Below, piece by piece: positions 10,678-21,877 of a stretch of 64,000 nt of DNA (positions are counted from its first letter, which is position 1; each line of letters opens with the position of its first letter). The position numbers and the translations under genes are program-made. The stretch comes from Arctopsyche grandis (taxonomy: Eukaryota; Arthropoda; Insecta; Trichoptera; Hydropsychidae): positions 19,854,001 through 19,918,000 of the forward strand of contig NC_135358.1 of the NCBI RefSeq assembly GCF_051622035.1, read 5' to 3'. Under the pieces are notes generated by a model. It was not told where the DNA came from, searched no databases, and saw only the letters and a program-made list of their open reading frames with translations.

Positions 10678-12047
10678 CAGTGGCGGACTGGCCATACAAG
10701 CGAACATGCCCGATGGCATGTGGGCCCCACTATCTGTTAGAAAATATGGGCCCTCAGTAAAATTAAATAACTTTTTAACTATTTCACGTGTGTAAAAATG
10801 TATAGGATATTGCAACTTTAGGACCTAAAGTTTGGGTATTTCAACAAAACAAATTTCTTACGATATACACAAATAACTAATACCTGCTTTAACAGCCCAA
10901 GGATCGGTTAACTTTTTTTATTAGGCTTGAAATGTAAGTTTCAACATTTGCGTGGGCCCTTTTGCCGGGCCTATTCCAACGTCAAGATTATGTATATACC
11001 AATACCTATGTAACAACTAACTACTGAAATAAAAATGGGAATAAACAAATTTTCGTGAATAATATAAACTGAATTGCTTAAAACAATTTTGATAGGACGA
11101 TTCATCATCAACCAGCGATTTAAATTTACTTCATACTTTCAAAATAACATTTGATTATACTTCGATGATATAGTAAGATTTAAATACACAATTTTAAACA
11201 GTTTCCGAATATAAAATCTATTCCTAATCTAGACACACCCATGTAAATAGAAATATAGGATAGGGGCCCCTTCCCCAAAATCCCGATTTTCGATTAACAT
11301 TAATTGAAAATATTATGCATTTTTTTCAGGGACGTCATTTGGGGGGGCCATAGGGGGGCACTCGCCTAAATTAAGGAATAGTGTGAGTTTAGAAAATATT
11401 ATGAATTTAATGATTAATGAGATACTATGGATCTATGAATGCTACGTGTATTTCTTATGTATGTTACTTTTGGGTAACTAATAAAATAATCGCTGCTATG
11501 TGCTTTGAAAAAAAACAAAACAAAACTTTAACACTTTTTTCTCTTTTTACATAATATTTTTTTATAATTACTTTTTCAAAAATAAGCTTATTTTTTCATA
11601 TTTTATAACTCAATAAGGTAAAGAATATTTTCCATTTTTATTCCGATATAAAAAAGATTTTTTGAAAAAAAATTCAATTTGACCAATCTTTGCCTGCCCT
11701 GCCCCCCAAAGAAAAAGCTGAAATGACGTCCCTGATTGTTTTCTACCGAAAGTAAAAGCCGCTTTTATGCCGCATTCTTTTATGATGCATTATATTTACC
11801 TAGGACAAGGGTTAAAACGAAATATACAATATAATTTATGGATCTATTTTGCTTTTGCCATTTTTCTTGTACCTAAATTTGTTTATTCCCAATTTTGAAA
11901 AAAAAAAAAAAATTTCCCTTGATTTTTAGCGTTATGGAAAGAAGAAAATTTTGTTATATGGGGGGGGGGGGGACAAATTATTTTAACCCTGGGTGGGGCC
12001 CCCTTTGACTCCTGGCATGCACTGATTTCAGTCCCAGTCCGCCACTG
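10678..12047. mobile_element. Non-autonomous hAT-like element, 1.37 kb
   Basis: Terminal inverted repeats CAGTGGCGGACTGG (left) and CCAGTCCGCCACTG (right) are flanked by a perfect 8-bp duplication, GTTATACT (10670-10677 and 12048-12055). The 8-bp duplication and CAG...CTG termini are typical of hAT elements. No transposase frame is visible inside. It contains a second, nested element at 11327-11734 and G/C homopolymer runs near 11960. Confidence 0.9.
11327..11734. mobile_element. Nested hAT-like MITE, 408 bp
   Basis: Termini CAGGGACGTCATTT and AAATGACGTCCCTG are perfect 14-bp inverted repeats. The flanking 8-mers ATTTTTTT and ATTGTTTT match at 7 of 8 positions. It lies wholly inside the larger element at 10678-12047, so it is the younger insertion. 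Confidence 0.85.
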
Positions 12048-12055
12048 GTTATACT

Positions 12056-13694
12056 TGAAAGTGGCAGAAGTCTTATTTTCAGCTCCAAAAAAACTATTTA
12101 TGTTTGACTTAATTCACAAATTGCTATCACTTATTTTAATTCGATATGTCCAGAATATTTCACAGGCCACCAATATTTTTAAATATTGTCAAACGCAAAA
12201 CATTATATTTAATGTTTTGCGAAATATTTCTCGAAATGAAGAAAAGTGGACTTATGCCACTTTCAAATATATTCATATATATATGAAATTATAAATTATT
12301 TTTCTCATTTAGAAGAAACCACTTCGCAAATCTTTGTATTAAACCGACTCCATGATGATGTCCCACCCTTATTGGTGAGTCATTACTTACCAACATTAAA
12401 TTTGTACGATGCAAATCACAAACATCAATCATAGCACCCATTGGAAAAATACTCGAAAATAATAATATAAACATACATACATATAAAAATAATTGACTCG
12501 GATGAATGTCATGCTTGACGATGTGAACGTCTATTTTTCGCCAGGTCGTATGCGATCAATTTCCATCGAACGAGAGGTGAACAGAATGAGTACACACACA
12601 GGTATTCCATCGCGAGGAATTGTGTCATCATTCGAGTACCAGTTTTGTGTTGTGTTGCCGGAAATCTAACCAACCAACGGCTTATTACCAAATCACAACT
12701 CTATTGTTTAAAACACTAAAAATGACATACATTGCTTACATTTTAAAGTGGGGTACCATGAGATAGTATACCAAATAAGATAACAAAAACTGTTTTGCAT
12801 CAAATACATTTTTGTATAGATTTGTATTGTAAATACATACATACCGACGTTTATTCAACAAGAATCATATGAAATACTTGTGCCAAAGCGATCGTAGCTA
12901 GAAAAGGTAAGTCTAAATTGAGTAGGGAATGATATTTGGAGACAGATGGTTACCTTAATATATGTAATACGAATTGATTCACCTTTCAGTGGAAATGTTT
13001 AGAAACGGAGATTTTATAAACAGCGTGTAGTGCGGATGGTTTAGTTGCCTTCGCTTACTTTGAGCGTCAGTGCCTTTTTGGTACTGAACGTGCGCGGTCT
13101 TTTAGTACGAGTTCGCTTCAAAGTTTTCCTATTTTGAAGGTATTTTTAAATAGAAATTTTTAATATTTCGATTCTATTACAAAAATAATACAACATTGAG
13201 TGAATTTCGCAATAACAACACCAGTGATTATCTATTTGCAAACTTTCCACCTATTGTTAATGTGGAAAACCGGCTGCGTACACGCCTTGTACTTTTTTAT
13301 GGACGTACACACATACATATTGTTTGTATTTTTTAACGCGTATATAACGTTATGTTTATTTTGAATAGTTGTGAATTTTAAGTTCAGTAATTGAAAAGTG
13401 AGTTTCGTCAAATCGAAGCATAGCGTATTCGAAAATATTTTTATTTTTAGAATATAAAAACCAACACAAATGTATAAGTTGAAAAAACCGTCAAATGTAT
13501 GGTCAGTTTGAAAAGAAAACGTGATGGTTCAAATCGGAGTTCGTGCGGTATTTAAAAATTTTTGTATGCCAACGCTCGAATATTTTATCTAATTTTTAAA
13601 TGATTCATAATATAATAAAATACTTTCTTATTTTAAACTTCCAAATACGTATATACTCATTCCAAATATATCCTGCTGGTTATAATATATAACC
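12056..13694. other. Intergenic, no gene seen
   Basis: No convincing coding exon on either strand. A GC-richer pocket at about 13020-13140 contains an arthropod initiator-like TCAGT (near 13067), a downstream GGTCT about 28 nt later and a GT donor-like TTTGAAGGTATTT near 13138. It could be a distal 5' UTR exon of a plus-strand gene, for example the phosphatase at 23172, but nothing proves this. Confidence 0.3.
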
Positions 13695-14150
13695 AACAGA
13701 ATAGACTAGTGATTAGCATATAATGCTTTGAACAGAATAGTCACGGGTTCAAATCCCAATGGTTTCTGCTGGCCAGACCTTAGATTTATGACTCCTAGTC
13801 GATGGTTTCCTATCAGAGTGTTTGCCAATGTATCTGATTTTCATTGAAACGGTTCCAACAAATTGGCAACCTTACCCATTTTCTCGCATAATCTCGAGTT
13901 TTCAGCAATCTAGAATTTTGCTGAATTGTGTAAAATGCTGTAAATTTATAAATTTGACAATAAATGTCTCTGTGGATGTTAATTGATATGAATTTACTGA
14001 ATTGTTTAAAATGCTACAAATTTGACCATAAATGTCTGCGGATATTAATTGATATATGTATCAAATGTACAATATTTCTGGCCGTTTCAGAGGGCGCATT
14101 GGCGTTATCTGTTAGGCCTTCCTGGTATAAATTAAAGATAAAATAAATTA
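13695..14150 (+). mobile_element. tRNA-derived SINE
   Basis: An A-box-like AGTGATTAGCATATAATGC near 13707 and a B-box GGTTCAAATCC near 13746 are spaced as in a tRNA-derived Pol III promoter. A tRNA-unrelated body follows, shared with 10225-10669. The 3' part holds a tandem duplication of about 80 bp around AAATGTCTCTGTGGATGTTA and AAATGTCTGCGGATATTA, and ends in an A-rich tail. Confidence 0.7.
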
Positions 14151-14259
14151 CTTATCCGAGTTCCAATCTATGGAATATTTTAATGGATATTAAAGTATAC
14201 ATTTTTATGCAGTAGTATATAATTTAAAATTGGTAAAAGAACATCTAAGAACCATTGTG

Positions 14260-14460
14260 TCTTGTTTTTTGTCAAACATAAAATTGATTTATGGACGTAT
14301 TTTGATATTAATGAGCATATTGAAAATTCGTCAACGTGTGTAGCAACAAAATTATTATTTCTTGTAAGGAATTTATGAGTTGATCCGATACATTTATACT
14401 GAAATTAAAAAAACCTAGCACCGCTTTAGTCTACATAACAATAGCACTATTATTTCATGT
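14260..14460 (+). mobile_element. Degenerate LINE reverse transcriptase fragment
   Basis: A broken plus-strand frame reads YFDINEHIENSSTCVATKLL and FLVRNL, which lines up with the NKLDFSEHI...KAFKSLGFLL segment of the LINE at 9282-9671. Stops and frameshifts follow. This is a fossil fragment. Confidence 0.4.
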
Positions 14461-15173
14461 AAGTATACAGTATGTATTTAATATGTATGTACTTGCATTG
14501 TTTGATGTCGATTTTGCGAGTACGTATAATGAACACGTGCAAAATCTCGAATATCTGTTTATTTAGATCAAAAAATTTGAATCGTAAACTCCGTTGTTGA
14601 TTTTATCAAATTAAAAATAGTAATCTTTTCAAAATAACTGTTGTAATAACAAATACTAATCATGAAAACTGCGAACCATGCGTTTAAAAGCACATCGGAT
14701 AATATAATTTATCTTTTGAATGCAACCATTGTTCGAAAATAATAGTTCAAATTGAATTTGCGACTTTCAAGCGAAACTATGCAACCCAGTTCTCAAAGAA
14801 TAGGTACATATGCAATGGATTAAAAAATTCAATTAAAATCAGTATGAATCATGAAATCACGACACAAGGTTTTTCCTCAAAAAATTTACGAATATTAGTT
14901 TTCTTTATTTTCTAGGATTTATATGTAATAAAAAATCATTCAGTCATCATTTCTATGTAGTAGTATGGTGTACGGCTTTACAGTTATTTTTAAATTGACA
15001 AAAACTGCTACAAAGTCATTGATGTCAGAAATTTTTAGAAGAATTTCAATAGCATTTTAAAATAAAAATATGTAATAGATATACTATTACTATTACATGG
15101 TTTTATTTGTATAGTGAGAATTCCACGCACAAAAATGTGATTTTCGGGATTCCACTTAAATCGATGTCTTCCT
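14461..15173. other. Intergenic, nothing recognisable
   Basis: AT-rich unique-looking sequence without coding potential or clear repeats. Confidence 0.5.
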
Positions 15174-15181
15174 GTTTGTAA

Positions 15182-15714
15182 TAGGGATTGCAATTTACCG
15201 TTAAATTTAATTTACCGTTAAATATTTTTTCCCATTACTGGGGTACCGGTAAATGAAAAAAAAACGTGGGTAACTGTATGTGTTACTTTATTAAAAATAA
15301 ATATCAGATGAATCATGTCATATTATATATAAATATATACATAAAGTCCATTCATAATAATTAGTATATTTTTTTATATTTTAACCAATCATATTTATTT
15401 AAGTATTTAAATTTGGACCATTTAAAAGTTTGAATTATAATTGAAACAACCGTCTGATCGCATTAATTACGATCTGTTTTGGTATTCTAAAGCAAGCATC
15501 AGTGCAGTCACTCTTACGAATGCATCCTTTTGCATATTTCATACTGAAAATAAACAAATACGAGACTACCTAAACCACAATACGCCATTTGCATCGATTT
15601 TTAATGCAATAATATGTCTGTATATGTGCATAATTCGCGATAAAATAATTAACGGTCATTACCGGTGATTTTTCCAATTTACCGGTAAACCGGTATACCG
15701 GAATTGAATCCCTA
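15182..15714. mobile_element. hAT-like MITE, 533 bp
   Basis: Ends TAGGGATTGCAATTTACCG and (reverse complement of the right end) TAGGGATTCAATTCCGG. They are flanked by 8-mers GTTTGTAA (15174-15181) and GTTTGTAC (15715-15722), 7 of 8 identical. Sub-terminal ACCGGTAAA-type motifs are repeated in both arms. A 75-codon open frame inside (15441-15668) is not recognisable. Confidence 0.8.
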
Positions 15715-15774
15715 GTTTGTACATACATATATTACTATTCCATTTAAGTCAAAATTCTTTGACAAATTTTATAA

Positions 15775-15996
15775 TCTAATGTATAATTTCAAAAGAGACT
15801 TTGTATGTATGTAAGTATCTATCTTTGGTTGAGAACTTCGTAAACAAGTCAAAATTTCTATGACGACGATTCGATTTTTTTTTCGATTCAAATAAATTTA
15901 ATAAAAAAACAAATGAATATTTACTAATATGTAGATTCGCCATGTTTACGCTGTTTATATTTCAAATACTGAGCGAAGCCGGGTAAAACAACTAGT
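15775..15996 (+). repeat. Dispersed Helitron-like repeat (most complete copy)
   Basis: Runs from ATAATTTCAAAAGAGACTTT to GAGCGAAGCCGGGTAAAACA, finishing ACTAGT. It is the best-preserved member of the family also seen at 175-410, 1197-1400 and 53105-53217. Confidence 0.5.
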
Positions 15997-16188
15997 ATAA
16001 TATAATATGAACGATTCTTTAAAATATTATTTCGTTCACAAATTCGTTCAGTTTTTTTTTATTATTAATATTTATGCATATGTACATACATATATTAATT
16101 ATTACTTAATACTACATATAATATGAAAAGCAGGAGATTAAGTATAAGCATTAAATAATTCTCTTCGATATACATATGTATATTTATA

Positions 16189-16555
16189 CGGTCTCCGTGA
16201 CGAGCCGGAATGTGAAATTACCGAAAACGCAAATATCGGAAGGCAAAGATCGAAAATCGAAAGATCAAAAAAAAAGGGTGCGTGGTAAACGCTACATACT
16301 CACGCACATACTCACTTAATTTGCGCGAACAGGATACAACAGGAACAAGAGGAACAGACTTTTCCTCCCGTATTAATGTGCGCGCGCAGAATACGTGAGG
16401 AAAAGCCTGTTCCTCTTGTTCCTGTTGTATCCTGCTCGCGCAAATTAAGTGAGTATGTACCGTTTACCATGCACCCTTTTTTTTTGATCTTTCGACTTAA
16501 GATCTTTCGATTTTCGATCTTTGCCTTTTCACATTCCGGCCCGTGAGGTAGACCC
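16189..16555. mobile_element. Fold-back Mutator-like MITE (copy 1)
   Basis: A 367-bp element that is almost entirely one inverted repeat: arms of about 170 bp face each other around a CGCGCGCAGAATAC centre. The arms carry AAAGATCGAAAATCGAAAG and ATACAACAGGAACAAGAGG motifs. A perfect 9-bp duplication ATATTTATA lies at 16180-16188 and 16556-16564. Long inverted repeats with a 9-bp duplication are the Mutator-like signature. No coding capacity. Confidence 0.88.
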
Positions 16556-16564
16556 ATATTTATA

Positions 16565-17516
16565 TTATATCTCTCACATTGAGTTTTGGGTAAGATTAAT
16601 TTCCGAATACATTAAATTACATATTAACGAATTTTATATCGCTTTACATTTTTAGTCTATGATTTTATATTGTTAGTTTGTCTTATTAGTGCCAAAATAT
16701 TGAAGAATGAAAAACAATTTTCAATTTTTTATGTTAATTCCACATCATTGACATTTTTTCTATACACCTGTGTATAAAAAATTTTTTTGCAGCAAAGTCA
16801 GGGTCATTATTGTACATTCAAAAACAAATGGGTTCAATTGTTGAATGTCAAATTCGAGAATTTAAGCCATAACAAACTATTTTCAAACTTTCACCTTCTG
16901 TTCAGAATTCATAGAAATGTTATTAAGGAACATTCAAAGAATTTTCTTTCACGTGTAAATGTTGATACCAAAGAATGCTACAGCAGTTTTGTCAATTTTC
17001 ATAAGATTTCTTTCTACCTACATATGTTAAAATCGCGATGTGTTTCGAATCCAAACACGCCTCTTGTTGTTGTTATTAATTTACTTACCGGTGAGCTCAC
17101 GCACGATTACATCACATAAAGGTGGACAGGTTAAGCATCCAGCGAACAAGTATTATGTAGGTACGTGAGATGGGTCGACACTTTTTCTAAAATATTGCCA
17201 CAATTAATCCAGATGTTCCGATTTGATATGAAATACTGAATATTATTTGAAATTTTAAAGTGCTTATAAAAATCAAATTTAAAAACTTAAGTACACGAAT
17301 AAAATACTTCTATTTAATATTAACTGGTCAATTTGCAATTCACTATTTTTAGACGTTCAATAAGTCGTTCTTGAGTCATGCAAATGACCATCAAGGATGT
17401 CTTTGTAATGCGAATCTAAATTTATTCATTAAGCGTTAATTCAACGATTACACCTACGTGAAAGTTGAAGATGTAGAACAAAATATTATGTATAATAATA
17501 TTCAGTATGTACATAC
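16565..17516. other. Intergenic, no supported gene
   Basis: A frame of about 110 codons at 16787-17119 follows a pyrimidine-TTTGCAG stretch, but it starts with TTG, has no ATG near its 5' end and no recognisable family. I do not call it. Confidence 0.4.
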
Positions 17517-17829
17517 ATCGTAGTTAAGGCTTCCAATCCCGGGATCCCGGTGTTTTCTGGTACCGTAAATCCCGGTGTTGAAACTAGTCTGAATACCGGG
17601 ATTACGGTGTTGGCAGAATTTCTTTAAAAATATTATTTTTACAAAAATAATAAAGAAAAAACATAAAACACCATTATATAATGAACAATGGTGGGATGAG
17701 CAATGACAGTCATAGTCCATTTGTTTTCTCTGACCCGTTTTGACGCCGGCTTGCCGTTCCCACGAAATGGTATCAACGGCCTGTATTGTGTCGCAGATTT
17801 TGTGCTCAACTGCAATGATATTTGTAGCA

Positions 17830-18005
17830 TATTTTGACTAATTCGAACTCAGAATCGATCACTGATCACGTTTTCACGTGTGTCTGTGTGAGTGTCTGTA
17901 TTTTTTGAACACCGTTCGTCCTATCAAACTGAAACTTAGTATAGGCCACTGAAATTATTATCGATACGACGTAATTTTTTTTCAAATTTTAAAATTGACC
18001 GGAAA
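17830..18005 (+). repeat. Dispersed repeat family A (copy 1)
   Basis: Contains CAGAATCGATCACTGATCAC, TTTTTTGAACACCGTT and AACTGAAACTTAGTAT, shared with 20035-20235 and, inverted, with 51195-51440. It ends in ACCGGAAATGGTACCTCCC, related to the CCACTTCCGG block of the array at 50195-51190. Class unknown. Confidence 0.6.
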
Positions 18006-18009
18006 TGGT

Positions 18010-19085
18010 ACCTCCCATTATTTTTTATTTTATTTTATTTTAAAAAATCAATACCACAGAGACTTGACAGGTTGCCCCAAAGTGTCAATGTGATTTTAAT
18101 ACAAATAATAAAAATCATAAAAATTACAAAAAAAACATCATAAAAAAAAATAATAAAAATCATAAATAAAAAAAAAAAACATAAGAAAATAATAAAAATC
18201 ATAAATAAAAAAAAAACATCATAAAAAAATAATAAAAATCAAGTAAAAAATATGTACACAAAATAAAAACAAAGAAATAAGATTGAAAAATTTATATCGT
18301 GCTATTTAGGATGTGTTCCACCAACTCAACATAACTGGCATCGAATAGGTCCAAGTATTGTGCCAGTAAGTTAAGGAGTCGAACAGCTCTCGAGAGGGGG
18401 GAGTTCATGAGCACGTTTGATTTAGCCCTAATTGGTAAAAATATATCATGTTTTCTTAAAACTCTACGATTTTCCGGGGCCCAGAATTTTAGTTTCTCCA
18501 GGATAGTGGGATTGTGAATCTCTCTTCTAAGTAATTTTACGAAATGTTTCCCAAGAAATAAATCTCTTCTCTTTGCCAGGGAGTTGAAACCCAAAGATCC
18601 CAAGACAAAGGCACTAGGGAACAGATATGGATAAAATCCAAATGTTTTCAGATATAAAAATCTAAGGAATTTCCTTTGGACTCGTTCCAACATTAGAGAG
18701 TAACGAAGTTGATAGGGAGACCATATAATGGAGCCAAACTCGAGCACACTGCGAACTAATGTACAATATAAGAGACGAATGGCAGTGAGCCCTAGTTCAG
18801 ACGAATTACGGATTACGAATCCAAGGATTTTTGTTGCCCTATCACAGATATTCTCAATGTGAATGTTGAAACTCCAACTATTTTCGAAGACTATTCCCAG
18901 ATCAGATATAAATAATTCTCTCTGAAGAAGAGAATCATGAAATTTATACGGATATTTAATAGGAGAACGAGAACGAGAGTAAGAAATGACCCGACACTTT
19001 AGGATATTGAAGGGAAGTTTATTAACATTAGCCCATTCATAAATAGAATTCAAATCCTCTTGCAAATAAAGAGCGTCAGGTAAAT
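18010..19085 (-). mobile_element. 5'-truncated jockey-type LINE with RT C-terminal region
   Basis: A 257-codon minus-strand frame (19065-18292) reads SISDLGIVFE-like, ICDRATKILGFVIRNSSELG and LVRSVLEFGSIIWSPY, the segment following the RT catalytic core of jockey/CR1 elements, and ends at a natural stop (NSTI). An ATAAAA/ATCATA-rich 3' tail at 18020-18290 follows. The catalytic YADD region is absent. The frame is intact over this length, so it is younger than the copy at 7630-9690. Confidence 0.82.
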
Positions 19086-20034
19086 CAATAAATTATAGGT
19101 GTTCTCTTTTTTTACTAATCTCTTTTCAGTTTGTTTTTGAATTTTGTTCTTATCCACACTCTTTTGTTTCGATGAATAATTACTAGACGGTACAAATTAT
19201 TTGTAAAAAACGAATCAATGAATCAAAGTGATGTTTTTTACTTTATTTGATTACATTAAAGGATGTCTTTTATTTAATCTTAGAAATTTATGGATGCGAA
19301 CCGATAAGTTAAAGAATGTAGCCAAACTCTCAAAACATGAACGCCAATATGAGGAGTATTTTTTGCGTGAAACATCGGGAGAGTTTGCAAAATTTAATTG
19401 AACGGTTTTGAAATATGAAAATATGCAATTGAACATTTTTTCTTTTTTTTTTGTTATTCATTTGATTTCCCGTTGCTAGCATCGGGATCCCGGAATTGGA
19501 AATTCCTAGCACCGCAATCCCGGTGCTGAAGTAATCTTCCGGGATTCGAAGCACTAATCCTAGTACACTTTTTAAAACACATGTTTCTTTATCATAATTT
19601 TAACTTGAAGTCTCCGTTTCACTTGCTAATTAAATTAGCAACATTTCCAATAGATGGTTGTATTATTGTATTGTTTCTGCACGTGGTGCAAATCCTATGA
19701 TTTAATTTTCATACTCGGGAAAATGCGTGTATTAATAATTAAGTTAGCATGCTTTGGTTGAGGGAACATATGTTTAAGTTGTTCTTCTGTGTAGCACCGC
19801 GACCAAACGAAATTCTTATAGATATGTATATTTTTAATATGCGAAAAATCTATCAGAACTATTATATTTTAAATGCTATTTTTTGAAATAATCGAATAAA
19901 AAAGTATGATATAACCCGATTCAAATTTTTGAGTGGCCAGCCAAATTGTTGGTTATTAGAGGATCACTTATTACTTTATCTATGTACGTAGTAACAATAG
20001 ATGAAGTTTTGTGATCATGCGAAAATTTGAACTC

Positions 20035-20235
20035 CAGATTTTCACTGATTCGAACTCAGAATCGATCACTGATCACGTTTTCATGATCTAGAAAAAATGT
20101 ATGTGTGTCTGTGTATTTTTGGGATTTTTTGAACACCGTTAGTCCTATTGAACTGAAACTTAGTATCGTTTACTGAAAGTCTTATCGATACGACGTAAAT
20201 TTTTTTTAGGTTGAAATTCTTTTTCATGACAGTAA
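20035..20235 (+). repeat. Dispersed repeat family A (copy 2)
   Basis: Shares AATCGATCACTGATCACGTT, CTAGAAAAAATGTATGTGTG, the GAACACCGTTAGTCCTAT block and a TATCGATACGACGTAA block with 17830-18005 and the inverted copy at 51195-51440. Confidence 0.65.
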
Positions 20236-21237
20236 ATATAAATAGTATTTTACTTACGGCCCGACGTTCATTTTTAATTCCTAGTGCGGCCCTTCATTCG
20301 AAAAGTCTGCCCAGGCCTGATATAATAGGTACGATAGAAAAATAATAAAAATTTAGCATTAAGGACCTAAATTAGCAATATGGATCAGTCGAACGTCCCA
20401 ACACGGGGCCCCTCAAATAGTCCAGGCCCTGGAACTTTAACCCCAGCTTCCCCCCCCCCCCTCTCAGCGGCCCTGGTCCCTTCACGTATTGAATCCTGCG
20501 TGTATATTAATTTCCATAAATACTATTCATAACTTGCTGAATAGGAATGTGTCGCTGAAAATCCGGTCATGGCCATCGATGCATCTGTTATCTAACAACA
20601 AACACGCTTTGGCAGCAATATGAACGGTGAATTAATTTAACAAATTACTATTTTGATAAGAATCAACTTAATGGATAAGGAATTTTCCCACAATTTCGAG
20701 GGTCTAAACGAAATATTGACTTTTAGCCGCAAACGTCTTGCTATTCATTTTTCAAAGGCTGTCAGTGGTGCCACTCGGAAATTTTCATTAAAAAATATTA
20801 TCTGTCTCACGCTCGACCTGTTCTTTGACGTCTTCGTTTATCGTTTACTTTTTAATGGCGGGAAAAGACTCGTTCGCACGCAGAGATACGATCTACATAC
20901 TTTTCATAAATTATCACGGATGAAATGATTAAAGCGACAATTTTCCACATTACTGATCTGCACGCATCAGTAGCTGTAAAATTACATTCGTCAATATTTG
21001 TATAAATGCTTCGCTAATTGTTCTGTTTACTAACGACTATTGCTTCGAACGATTTGAAGCTTTAATAGTAATCATATATATAATATCGCTATTTTGTCTG
21101 TCTGTATGTGTGTGTATCGGAGATAACGCTCGCCGTACTATAATAGTCATTTCGATTTGACATATACATGTACGTCACAACTAAAACAATGCCAACAAAA
21201 CGTACAAATATAATAACAAAAGAAAAAAACCTCTATA

Positions 21238-21238
<1 letters not shown>
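20236..21238. other. Intergenic, unassigned
   Basis: The 20270-20480 part has GC-rich shards (TGCGGCCCTTC, a poly-C run at 20451, AGCGGCCCTGG) that look like more transposon debris without definable ends. From 20500 to 21080 the sequence is unique-looking. An ATG-started frame at 20671-20928 (85 codons) matches nothing I know and is probably chance. Confidence 0.35.

Positions 21239-21304
<66 letters not shown>
21239..21304. repeat. (TA)n microsatellite
   Basis: About 33 uninterrupted TA dinucleotides. Confidence 0.98.
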
Positions 21305-21305
<1 letters not shown>

Positions 21306-21719
21306 TGTTTGCTACCAATATTTCCTCTAGGCTAATAGATGGCGCTAAGTCTCTGAGCATTTACCGCCATCTATTGAAAATGTATTTAATTAATTAATTT
21401 TTCTATTGGTGTTTTATATTGTTTATATGTATTTTTCACCATTTTTTTCATATTAAACAATTAAATATAAAGATTAAATTAAATATGTTTAAAATGTATT
21501 TGAAAAAAATTCGACCGCGTGCGAATCAAACACAGGACTGACACATTTCTTTTATTTTTTTTATTTAATAACTTAATATAAAATAACACCCATGCGGTGA
21601 TATTTCATCGGGTACAACACTAGTGCTTATTAATGATGAAGTATCCACATATGTATGTACATATGTAGATGCTCAGATGCTCAATAATGTCAGAGGGCTA
21701 TTTTTACGGTAAACGGCCT

Positions 21720-21877
21720 ACTAGTCATATTTGAACTAGTCACAGGACAACCGGTCGCTCTAGATCGGTCACACGTGTGACCAGTTTTCTCGTGACCAGT
21801 TTTAGTGTGACGGGTGATCACGTGTGACCGATCTAGAGCGACCGGTTGTCCTGTGACCGGTTCACATTTGACTAGTT
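21720..21877. repeat. Long near-perfect inverted repeat (fold-back)
   Basis: Arms of about 60 bp face each other around a ~45-bp loop. The left arm holds CACAGGACAACCGGTCGCTC and TAGATCGGTCACACGTG; the right arm is its reverse complement, CACGTGTGACCGATCTA and GAGCGACCGGTTGTCCTGTG. The loop repeats the words GTGACCAGTTTT. It may be a fold-back MITE. No flanking duplication could be defined. Confidence 0.85.

Larger units (their letters stand above)
17525..19556. mobile_element. hAT-like element carrying a nested LINE, 2.0 kb
   Basis: Left end TAAGGCTTCCAATCCCGG and right end (reverse complement) TAGTGCTTCGAATCCCGG match at 14 of 18 positions. Flanking 8-mers ATCGTAGT (17517-17524) and ATCCTAGT (19557-19564) match at 7 of 8. 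Sub-terminal CCCGG(T/A) motifs recur in both arms. A LINE remnant at about 18010-19085 and a repeat block at 17830-18005 sit inside, accounting for over half of its length. Confidence 0.7.

Noticed and set aside
13707-13760. Possible true tRNA gene
   Set aside because: A- and B-box-like words are present, but the sequence does not fold as a cloverleaf and continues into a repeat body shared with another locus; it is a SINE head.
16787-17119. 110-codon frame preceded by an acceptor-like TTTGCAG
   Set aside because: No ATG at its 5' end, no partner exons, no family similarity.
20671-20928. 85-codon ATG frame in unique DNA
   Set aside because: Could be chance in 64 kb; no homology, no nearby promoter evidence. 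Kept as an unassigned note only.
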